Below, piece after piece: positions 6,469 to 14,100 of a DNA stretch of 45,137 nt (its first letter is position 1; every line of letters starts with the position of its first letter). A program made the position numbers and the translations under genes. A model generated the notes under the pieces. The model did no database searches, had not been told where the DNA came from, and saw only the letters and a list, made by a program, of their open reading frames with translations. This stretch comes from an uncultured Bacteroidota bacterium (GTDB taxonomy: Bacteria > Bacteroidota > Bacteroidia > Chitinophagales > LD1). The DNA is taken from contig CAIOTH010000091.1 in the NCBI GenBank assembly GCA_903861145.1, positions 1 to 45,137 of the forward strand. The letters run 5' to 3'.

Positions 6469-8163
6469 ATGAACCACAAAATATTTGGCTTTATACTGCT
6501 TGCCTTCTTCGTGCAATTAACCAATGCCCAATCGCTGTTAGAGCAGCGCAAAACCTTTACGCGCGCCGATACACTTCGCGGCTCGCTGCGGCCCGAGCGC
6601 ACTTGCTTTGATGTAACGTTTTACGAACTAAGCGTAAAAGTTGACACCGGTGCCCAAACCATTGCAGGCAGCAACCGCATAGTATATAAAACCGTGACCG
6701 ATTTCACCAAACTGCAGATAGACCTGTATGCCAACATGCTTATCGATTCCATTATGGCCGAGGGCAAGGTGCTTAAATACAAGCGCGAGTTCAACGCTAT
6801 ATTTGTTGATATGCCCCGCACCATGAAGACCGGTGAGAAGGGCGAGCTAATTGCCTATTACCATGGCAAACCAACAGTGGCTAAACGTCCGCCGTGGGAT
6901 GGGGGCTTTACCTGGACAACCGATGACCAGGGCCGGTTCTGGCTTGGCGTAAGTTGCGAAGGCATGGGCGCCAGCCTGTGGTGGCCCTGTAAAGATTACC
7001 TGGGCGACGAGCCCGATAGCGTGCGCGTAATGTGCAACGTGCCCAAAGGGTTGAAGTGCGTTTTAAATGGCATATTAGAAGCCGAAATTCAGCACCCCGC
7101 CGATACCACCATCACCTATTCGTGGAAGGTAAATTACCCTATTAATAACTACGATATATCGCTCAACATTGGCAACTACGTGCACTTTAGCGATACCTAT
7201 GTTGCCGATGATAAAACCCACCTGGCGCTCGATTATTATGTGCTGGACTATAATCTTAAAAAAGCCAAAGAACAATTTTTACAAGTTAAGCCCATGCTTA
7301 AGTGTTACGAAAAATACCTGGGCAAATATCCCTTTTGGATGGATGGCTATGCACTGGTTGAAACACCTTACCTGGGTATGGAGCACCAGGAAGCCATTGC
7401 CTACGGTAACAAATACCAAAGCGGTTATGCCGGTTACGATTTTTCGCGCATCGGCCTCGATTTCGATTACATCATCATCCACGAATCGGCGCACGAGTGG
7501 TGGGGCAACTCGGTAAGTTGTAAAGACCTTGCCGATATGTGGATTCACGAATCGTTTGCCACCTACACCGAATCTATTTTTGTTGATTGCACCTACGGCC
7601 CCGATACTGCGCTGATGTATATTAACGCTAAAAAATCTACGGTCGGCAATAAGGCCCCCATTGTAGGCACCTACGGCGTTAACGAAGAGGGCGACGGCGA
7701 TATGTATAACAAAGGCATGCTGTTTTTACACACCCTGCGCCACGTAGTAAATAACGACCCCAAATGGTGGAGCATTATTAAAGGCATGTGCGATACCACC
7801 TTTAAAATGAAAACCATTGGTTACGATGATGTGCTGAAATACTTTAACGATAAAACCGGTATGAATTTAACCGCCGTGTTTGATCAATACCTTAAGCACG
7901 CCAAAATACCGCTACTGCAATACAACCTAAAAAAGGACAAAGGCAACACCTACATCTTTAGTTATAAATGGAAAACCGACAGCAAAGATTTCCTGATGCC
8001 CTTTACTGTCTCCACCGATAACCGCACCGACCACCACCTAAACGCCACCAACGACTGGAACAGCACCACCATCACCCTCGAAAAAGAAAACGACCTCCGC
8101 ATTCGAGATGACCTTGGGTATTTTAATACCACCCGGTATTTTAATATGGATAAGGCGAAGTAA
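6469..8163 (+). CDS. M1-family zinc aminopeptidase, secreted, 564 aa
   Basis: This is a gluzincin aminopeptidase that removes N-terminal residues from peptides. A signal peptide (FGFILLAFFVQLTNAQ) is followed by the beta-saddle N-terminal domain. The exopeptidase motif is GMEHQ with Glu305. Zinc ligands are His338 and His342 in HESAH with catalytic Glu339, and Glu361 in WIHESFATY. A likely transition-state Tyr413 sits in DMYNKGMLFLH. At 564 residues it lacks the long C-terminal ARM-like domain of PepN, as expected for the short Bacteroidota M1 type. It lies 81 bases after the transglutaminase-like gene on the same strand, so the two may be co-transcribed and act together on peptides in the periplasm. 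Confidence 0.93.
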   Translation: MNHKIFGFILLAFFVQLTNAQSLLEQRKTFTRADTLRGSLRPERTCFDVTFYELSVKVDTGAQTIAGSNRIVYKTVTDFTKLQIDLYANMLIDSIMAEGKVLKYKREFNAIFVDMPRTMKTGEKGELIAYYHGKPTVAKRPPWDGGFTWTTDDQGRFWLGVSCEGMGASLWWPCKDYLGDEPDSVRVMCNVPKGLKCVLNGILEAEIQHPADTTITYSWKVNYPINNYDISLNIGNYVHFSDTYVADDKTHLALDYYVLDYNLKKAKEQFLQVKPMLKCYEKYLGKYPFWMDGYALVETPYLGMEHQEAIAYGNKYQSGYAGYDFSRIGLDFDYIIIHESAHEWWGNSVSCKDLADMWIHESFATYTESIFVDCTYGPDTALMYINAKKSTVGNKAPIVGTYGVNEEGDGDMYNKGMLFLHTLRHVVNNDPKWWSIIKGMCDTTFKMKTIGYDDVLKYFNDKTGMNLTAVFDQYLKHAKIPLLQYNLKKDKGNTYIFSYKWKTDSKDFLMPFTVSTDNRTDHHLNATNDWNSTTITLEKENDLRIRDDLGYFNTTRYFNMDKAK

Positions 8164-8185
8164 CGCGAAAGCGTCATTCGCAGTT

Positions 8186-8265
8186 GTGGTTGGCGTCCTC
8201 GCCGACCACTGTATTTTGCGGATGTGTGAGATTAGCCGTTTTCGGTTGGCGGGGACGCCAACCAC
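8186..8265. repeat. Pair of inverted REP-like palindromes (copies 2 and 3)
   Basis: Copy 2 (8186-8209) has the GTGGTTGGCG arm with two substitutions in the other arm. Copy 3 (8243-8265) is a near-complete copy in opposite orientation (GGTTGGCG then CGCCAACCAC). They are 33 bases apart, so the whole 80-base unit can also fold as one long inverted repeat. This is the paired layout typical of BIME/REP elements between convergent genes. Confidence 0.6.
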
Positions 8266-8269
8266 TAGG

Positions 8270-8306
8270 GAAAAAGAAAACGCCGGGCTGATTACCGGCC
8301 CGGCGT
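8270..8306 (-). terminator. Rho-independent terminator of the gene at 8330-8632
   Basis: CGCCGGGC (8281-8288) pairs with GGCCCGGCG (8298-8306) across the loop TGATTACC. On the minus strand the stem is followed by a T-rich tail (the plus-strand gaaaaagaaaa run at 8270-8280). It lies 23 bases past the stop codon. Confidence 0.75.
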
Positions 8307-8329
8307 TATTGATATATAGCAAATGTGGT

Positions 8330-8632
8330 TTAGCAATAGTGGCCCGCAACCCAAACAAGCCTTCCGCACCGGTCGGTAATATAGTGGCCGGGTATGAATG
8401 CCCTTTCGTTGTGCCTTCCTTCAAAGCGATAAGCATGTTCGTCGCGGCGTTCAAAGTAACGGTCGTCGCCATCGCGGTGTTCAAACTGGCGGTCATTGTC
8501 GCGGTATTCACTGCGGCGGTCGCCGTCGCAGTCTACACGTTTAAAATCGTCTCGGTCCTTAGCCTGTGTGTTCTGCATTAAACCAAAACTGATTAACAGA
8601 ACGGCTGCTGATTTAAAAATGATTGTTTTCAT
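8330..8632 (-). CDS. Small highly charged secreted protein ending in a WVAGHY motif, 100 aa
   Basis: A signal peptide (IIFKSAAVLLISFGLMQNTQA) is followed by about 55 residues unusually rich in Asp, Arg, Glu and His (DRDDFKRVDCDGDRRSEYRD and similar). The end contains two related strands, IPGHYITDRCG and LVWVAGHYC, resembling the 'W.PGHW' repeats of YXWXXGXW-type envelope proteins. It is probably periplasmic. The substrate is unknown; metal binding by the Asp/His-rich region is a guess. It has its own terminator and runs convergently to the aminopeptidase gene. Confidence 0.75.
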   Translation of the reverse strand: MKTIIFKSAAVLLISFGLMQNTQAKDRDDFKRVDCDGDRRSEYRDNDRQFEHRDGDDRYFERRDEHAYRFEGRHNERAFIPGHYITDRCGRLVWVAGHYC

Positions 8633-8890
8633 ATAGCATGAATTTTATAATACTATGATTGCACAACAACCCGGTAGTTTAATGCGTCAAAATTCTTTAA
8701 CTGATTTTTGCAAATGCTGTTAAGGCCAGCCCATTTCAAACAACCGCCCACTGGTCCGGGTTTAGCCTCTACGCAACTTCTACTTAAAATGCAATAAACT
8801 TTCAGCTTCCCACATCTAAAGGTTTTGTCCCATTTAACCATTCTCCCCAAAGCTGCATATCCCTATATTAGCAAGATAAAAACCACCACC

Positions 8891-9499
8891 ATGCGCAAAC
8901 TAAAACTACAAATGCAAATAACCCTCGATGGTTTTGTAGCCGGCCCCGAAGGGCAGAACGACTGGGTGTTCGCATCCGGTGCGGATGCAGCCGGTAGGCT
9001 TAAAGTAATTGAACTGGCCGATAGCTGCGATACCCTTTTGCTGGGCCGCAAAATGGCCCCCGACTTTATTAAGCACTGGGAAAACGTGGTAGACAACCAG
9101 CCCGATAGCCCCGACCAACCTTTGGCGCAACGCATGGTAAACCTGCGCAAAATTGTTTTCAGCCGCACACAAACCACCATAAACGGCAGAAATGTAACAG
9201 TTGAAAACGGAGACCTGGTTACCGCAGTACAGGCACTTAAAAACGAACCGGGCAAGGATATAATGGTTTACGGCGGCGCCAACTTTGTAAGCTCGCTTAT
9301 TAGCCACAACCTTATTGACGAATATTATATGTTCGTTTGCCCAATAGCAATAGGCAAAGGGCTTTCAATTTTTAAGGACAAAAAAATGCTGAAATTAGAA
9401 AGCTCAACCCCATACAAAAACGGTAAAGTAATTAATAAATACCTACCGGTATTGGCGTTGCCGATGTTGGTGTTTTCATCCCGCATTTTTCCAGCGTAG
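8891..9499 (+). CDS. Dihydrofolate-reductase-family (RibD C-terminal-like) oxidoreductase, about 202 aa
   Basis: An ATG at 8891 is preferred over an in-frame upstream ATG (8825), because family homology begins at MRKLKLQMQITLDGFVAGP. This is the usual start of the DHFR/RibD-like family, which uses NADPH to reduce unknown substrates. Further matches are DTLLLGRKM, KIVFSRT, DIMVYGGANFVSSLISHNLI and DEYYMFVCPIAIGKGLSIF. The family normally ends near the strand NGKVINKYLP. Here 16 more residues follow (VLALPMLVFSSRIFPA), encoded partly by a palindromic repeat, so the native 3' end has probably been replaced. The enzyme core is complete. Confidence 0.88.
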   Translation: MRKLKLQMQITLDGFVAGPEGQNDWVFASGADAAGRLKVIELADSCDTLLLGRKMAPDFIKHWENVVDNQPDSPDQPLAQRMVNLRKIVFSRTQTTINGRNVTVENGDLVTAVQALKNEPGKDIMVYGGANFVSSLISHNLIDEYYMFVCPIAIGKGLSIFKDKKMLKLESSTPYKNGKVINKYLPVLALPMLVFSSRIFPA

Positions 9500-9536
9500 C
9501 GAAGAAAAATGCAGGCCTGTCCCCCGCCGGCGGGGG
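9483..9536. repeat. Composite palindromic repeat at the 3' end of the DHFR-like gene
   Basis: GCATTTTT (9483-9490) and AAAAATGC (9505-9512) are inverted arms. Directly after comes the perfect 16-bp palindrome CCCCCGCCGGCGGGGG (9521-9536). The first arm lies inside the last codons of the DHFR-like gene. The GC-rich palindrome differs in composition from its surroundings. It looks like a mobile or dispersed intergenic element. Confidence 0.45.
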
Positions 9537-9604
9537 TGTAGAGGGTGGAGAGCATCTTCCCGAATCGAAGATCAATAATGGCGCGGGGGCCTTTCCCACA
9601 ATTT

Positions 9605-9644
9605 CTTTGCGCGCTTTGCGGGCTGTTCCTTTGCGTTCTTTGCG
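9605..9644. repeat. Four phased copies of CTTTGCG
   Basis: CTTTGCG occurs at 9605, 9614, 9629 and 9638. This makes two pairs, each with 9-base spacing and 15 bases between the inner copies. On the minus strand it reads CGCAAAG, a short direct repeat I associate with intergenic DNA of this phylum. It lies between the convergent DHFR-like gene and the NTF2-like lipoprotein gene. Confidence 0.45.
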
Positions 9645-9675
9645 TGAAACGGCTGTTTTGTATTCCCGCTTTAAT

Positions 9676-10131
9676 TTACTGGCCCGGTGCTTTAGTGTTA
9701 TTAGGATAACTTATACCGGGGCCAAAGTAACACGCATTCTCCTTTATTTTGCCATCCTTAAATTTAAAATACTCCGTGTTACGAAACACCCTGCCATCGT
9801 TAGTCCAGCCGTTATAAATTACAAAGGCATCATCTCCATCAACAACAAGCTTCTCAATATCAAAGCGCTTAATGTTAACGGCATTTGGCCAGCACCTTTC
9901 CTTATAGGTCTTTAAATCAATATGGTCATCATTCGGGCTGTTGAAAACAAACCCCTCGCCTATAAGCGAGTTCAGCATGTTCCAGTCTTTTTTCTCGTAA
10001 GCGGCATAATAATCCTTAATCATTTTCTGGTTAGCCGTCCTGTTATCGGTGTTGTTACAGCCGCTGCCAAGCAATACCAGCGTAATAGCAAATACGCGTC
10101 CAACATCATTTTTTTTAAATTTATTTCTCAT
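9676..10131 (-). CDS. SnoaL/NTF2-like lipoprotein, 151 aa
   Basis: The N-terminus has a lipoprotein signal with lipobox LGSGC, so the protein is probably membrane-anchored in the envelope. The mature part matches the SnoaL/NTF2-like fold: KMIKDYYAAYEKKDWNMLNSLIGEGFVFNSP, then a strand pair DDAFVIYNGWTNDG and NTEYFKFKDGKIKENACYFG. Such domains are small cone-shaped barrels that bind or isomerise diverse ligands. No catalytic residues can be assigned here. It reads convergently towards the DHFR-like gene across a repeat-rich gap. Confidence 0.82.
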   Translation of the reverse strand: MRNKFKKNDVGRVFAITLVLLGSGCNNTDNRTANQKMIKDYYAAYEKKDWNMLNSLIGEGFVFNSPNDDHIDLKTYKERCWPNAVNIKRFDIEKLVVDGDDAFVIYNGWTNDGRVFRNTEYFKFKDGKIKENACYFGPGISYPNNTKAPGQ

Positions 10132-10232
10132 AAATGTATTTTTAATTTATCGCATATAGTAAACCTACAAAATGTATATCATATTCGCAACAATTTGCGG
10201 GGCCGGGGTGAGTTGGCTGTTTGCCTTTATCT

Positions 10233-10252
10233 CCCCTCATAAATCAGAGGGG
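10233..10252. repeat. Short intergenic hairpin CCCCTC / GAGGGG
   Basis: CCCCTC (10233-10238) and GAGGGG (10247-10252) pair across ATAAATCA. The region also holds the direct repeat GCTGTTTG on both sides. It lies in the 267-base gap between divergent lipoprotein genes and looks like a dispersed element. I see no gene in this gap. Confidence 0.35.
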
Positions 10253-10385
10253 CCGCCCTGGGGGTAGTTAGGCTGTTTGTATCACCAACAATGGCCAATA
10301 AAATGCTTCACACTTTGCATAAAATGTATTTAATTGCAGTAGGATATAGCACAAACACGCCCCTCGCCGGTATTTAATTTTATTA

Positions 10386-10393
10386 TAGCTTTG
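10386..10393 (+). promoter_or_regulatory. -7 box TAGCTTTG upstream of the DUF1566 lipoprotein
   Basis: TAGCTTTG fits TAnnTTTG and ends five bases before the ATG at 10399, which would give a nearly leaderless mRNA. No TTG is found at the expected distance upstream, so support is moderate. Confidence 0.35.
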
Positions 10394-10398
10394 AATAA

Positions 10399-10971
10399 AT
10401 GAAAACTAAAGCCCCACTACTTTTAGTTTTAACGTGTTTAGCACTGGTGTTTATTGCTGGTTGCAGCAAGCCCGGGGCAAACGGTATTGGCAGCAATTAC
10501 CAGGGCGGCATAATAGCCTATATACTTCAACCCGGCGATAACGGATACGACCCGCACGTGCAGCACGGGCTTATTGCAGCCCCAAGCGATCAGAATGGTT
10601 TACAGGGCATGGCATGGTCTACCGATACTAACACCAGGTTTGGTGCAACCAATACGGCCATGGGTGCCGGCCGGGCAAACACCGATTCGATACGTGCGCA
10701 TGAAGACACTACCGGTGGTTATGCGGCAAGTTTATGCACTAAACTTACCCTTGGCGGCTATACCGACTGGTACCTGCCCAGCGAAAAAGAGTTGCAGCAA
10801 TTATACCTTAATAGAGTGACTATTGGTGGTTTTAACCAGGGCCTTTATTGGAGCTCGACCGAGGCTGCCGATGTGCACAGCGCATGGGTGCTGTACTTTG
10901 TCGTTTCTAGTGTGCCTGCTACTGTGGCTAAGTCGCAGCGTAATAGTGTGCGGGCTGTGCGTAGTTTTTAA
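10399..10971 (+). CDS. DUF1566 (Lcl C-terminal-like) lipoprotein, 190 aa
   Basis: A lipoprotein signal ends at the lipobox IAGCS. The mature protein carries the DUF1566/Lcl pattern: GGIIAYIL near the start, then GLIAAPSDQNGLQGMAW, GGYTDWYLPSEKELQQLY, a YWSSTEA motif and the terminal SVRAVRSF. The fold is related to C-type-lectin/FGE-like domains, and such proteins are found on cell surfaces. A ligand or enzymatic role is not known. A terminator-like inverted repeat follows, so the gene is probably monocistronic. Confidence 0.85.
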   Translation: MKTKAPLLLVLTCLALVFIAGCSKPGANGIGSNYQGGIIAYILQPGDNGYDPHVQHGLIAAPSDQNGLQGMAWSTDTNTRFGATNTAMGAGRANTDSIRAHEDTTGGYAASLCTKLTLGGYTDWYLPSEKELQQLYLNRVTIGGFNQGLYWSSTEAADVHSAWVLYFVVSSVPATVAKSQRNSVRAVRSF

Positions 10972-10973
10972 GC

Positions 10974-11034
10974 ACCGGTTGATAGTTTTGGCCACCGGGC
11001 TTAACAGCTGGCGGTCAAAAACCGGTTTCTTTTT
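10974..11034 (+). terminator. Terminator-like inverted repeat after the DUF1566 gene
   Basis: ACCGGTT (10974-10980) and AACCGGT (11020-11026) are perfect outer arms. The inner part (GGCCACCGGGC and GCTGGCGGTC) can pair partly. A T-rich stretch (11026-11034) follows. It starts three bases past the stop codon. Confidence 0.5.
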
Positions 11035-11077
11035 AGTTAAAATTTAATCAGAGTTCTGTTCTCGCATTTATTATCAG

Positions 11078-11107
11078 TTATTTACGCTAAAAAATGCCGT
11101 AGTTTTG
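11078..11107 (+). promoter_or_regulatory. Promoter of the large T9SS protein gene
   Basis: TAGTTTTG (11100-11107) matches TAnnTTTG exactly. A TTA (11078-11080) lies 19 bases upstream in the place of the usual TTG. The coding start at 11119 is 12 bases downstream, so the leader is very short. Confidence 0.5.
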
Positions 11108-11118
11108 TGGCATAAGTG

Positions 11119-14100
11119 ATGTTTATGAGCAATCGGTTTTATGTTTTTATGCTGGCAATGTTGTTTGCAGAATTTGCGCATGGCCAGCAGTGGGGTTCTT
11201 CGCGTGTTATTCATAACCGCAGTATTTATTCGGTATTTATTCGCAACCCGCAAAACATTACTATAAGCGGGGGTAATGATTATAACGCTTCACTTGAATC
11301 CGTTTTTAATGCAACCGATTTTGGTTTAAACTGGAATGAAAGCACCGCCGATACTTTTGGCTTTTGTGTGCGCTCAATAGCTTTCGCCGACCCACAGCAC
11401 GGTTTTGGCTCGGGTTTTTTTGGCAACTATGTGCACACCACCGATGGCGGACTTACCTGGCCCCGCGATACGCTACCTGTCAACCGAAACTTTTTTAAAG
11501 CTGTTTATTCTTCTTCAACCAACGCATACCTGGCAGGAGGGGAGGAGCTGAATAGCAACGTTCAAACAATATTAAAAAGTACCGATGGTGCACATACCTG
11601 GGCTGTGGTGCGCGATACCGCCGGGCCCGTGCTAAGGTCAATTGCATTTATGGATACCCTGCGGGGATGCGCGGTTGGCGATACCGGTACTATATTGCGC
11701 ACCGCCGATGGTGGCCTTACCTGGCAGGCTGTTACATCGCCGGTGCAGTTAAACTTTAACAGCATAACATTTATAAATGCCGATACCGGTTACATTGTGG
11801 GCGGAAACCGGGCGCTCGATTCGAGCCGTGTGGTATTGCGTACTGCCAATGGTGGAATTAGCTGGGCGGTAATTCAAAACCTGCCGGGCGCCTGGTTAAC
11901 CGATGTTTGGTTTATGAATGCCGATACCGGTTACATTGTTGGTGATTTAGCCACATTTTTAGAGACTACCGATGGAGGCCAAACCTGGACCGCGCAAAGT
12001 GTTACCAATGCCACCGGTGCCGAGTATTTTACATCGGTAAGGTTTTATAATGCGGGTTTTGGTGTAATAGGTAGTTTGTTTGGACAGGTTTTTGTTTACG
12101 CCAACCCACCGGTGCCCCTTGTAAAAACCGGCAGCGCCGTTATTCAGTATCTCAACCAGCAGCAGGTTGTTAACGTGTCCGGTAGTACCAACACCCATGG
12201 GTCCCCTGCTAACATGTCGTTTATTGTCGGCCACGACTCACTATTAACAGGTGCTATCGAAACCTTATTTCCCATCGAGGTTACTTCAAATTCGTTTGTT
12301 TCTGAATTGTTCGATATTGGCGCTATGCACCCATCGCCCGGTACGCACTACTTTGCCTGCAAGGTAACCAACACCAGCGGTTCGTATTATGGCGATACAG
12401 TTAAGTTTATTGTACCAGCCGATACCGCCGTGCTTATAGCTACCGGTACTACCAACGGGGGCACAACGTCTATTACCCTTAACGGCCAGGTAGGCAATTT
12501 GCCTGTTGGGGCCAATGTATATTTTGAATATTCGTTTTTGGGCGAAACAAATGTGCACACCGTCGCCGCAACGCCGCCGGTAATTAATGATACCCTGGCG
12601 CATAATGTTGCAGCAAATGTTACCGGTATTATTCCCAATATGCAATATCAATTTAGGGTAAAAGCAATAGCCGATAGCGATATATTTTACAGCGGCTTGC
12701 TGGCGTTTAGCTTATCGGCACCCATTGCAATTGTAAATACCCAACCCGCTACCAATATCACATCAACGTCTGCTACATTGCAGGGTGTGGTAAGTGGCCT
12801 GCAACTGCCTGCAAGTGTTTGGTTTCAATATATACTAAGTGGCGATACTACCATGGTTGCTGCAGTGCCTCCAAACATTAACGATGTATTATCTCATAAT
12901 GTGCAGGCCCAGGTTACCGGGCTTTTAACCGATAGTGTATACCAATATCGGGTAATAGTTCTGCTTGATAGTGACTACACCTATTACGGCAACTTTCTTA
13001 CCTTTTTTGCAAGCCCTTTATCTAACGGCAATATTGTAGTATCAACTTCGGTACCGGTTAACGTAACAACAAGTTCGGCAACCTTGCAGGGGGCGGTAAG
13101 TAACCTGCCATTGCAGGCCACTGTTTGGTTTGAGTATGTGTTTAACGGGGTTACAACCACCGTGCCCGGTGTGCCGGCGGTTGTAAACGATACTCTTTCG
13201 CACAACGTTTCGGCGCAACTTAGCGGGCTTACACCTTATGCACAGTATGTGTACCGTATTAAAGTGTTATTGAATAATGGAGTTACCATTTACGGCGATT
13301 ACTTTACCTTTTACGCGTTTAGCGCGGGTAATATTATTTTAATTGCCGACTCCAGCAATAACGCAACGCTTGGCGGCGCCAATGTATTTGGCCATGTGGG
13401 CAATTTGCATTTTCCGGCCCACGTGTTTTTTAGTTACTGGACCGGTGCCTCACCGGTGGTTACCGTACCGGCTATGCCCGGCTATATCAACGATACTTTA
13501 ACTTATGCTGTTACAGCGCAATTAGGCGGCCTGGTGCCTTACAGCCGTTATTATTGCAATGTGGTTGTTACCGATAGCCCGTTTATATATCAAAGCTCAG
13601 ACACGCTTCAGTTTTTAACCGGTGTAAGGCGTGTAACAACCCTGCCTGCAACCAACGTTACCACCACCTCGGCTGTGCTTAACGGTGTGGGCGATTCGCT
13701 ACCCATCCCGGGTTCGGTTTATTTTCAGTATTGGGTAAGCGGTAGTGCAGCAACCATCATACCGGGTAATCCTGCAACAATACAAGATGCTTTGCCTCAT
13801 AATATTTCGGCACCGGTTACCGGTTTAGTGCCCGATAATATTTATCAATTCAGGTTAAAATTTGTTGATACCACCGGCGGAGTAAGTTACGGCGATACCC
13901 TTCAGGTTTATACCGGTGCTTCCGAAATACCCAACTGGGATTTTCAGCTTTGGAGTTATGATACCATACCCATGCCTTACGGATGGCTTATCACCACCGA
14001 CCATTTTAAACGCGTTACCGGGCATAGTGGCAATTACGGGATTGAGGTTTCAGGGCAAAACATTATCAGCCTTGGGCAGTTTGCCCCCAATGGTAATACG

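Noticed and set aside
8108-8581. 157-codon plus-strand frame rich in Ala and Val across the REP pair
   Set aside because: It overlaps the end of the aminopeptidase gene, the REP pair, the terminator and the opposite-strand secreted protein with a clear signal peptide. Its Val/Ala bias is the antisense of Asp/Arg codons.
12286-12651. 121-codon minus-strand frame opposite the fibronectin-like repeats
   Set aside because: No recognisable domain. It is a by-product of repeat composition in the 11119-15237 gene.
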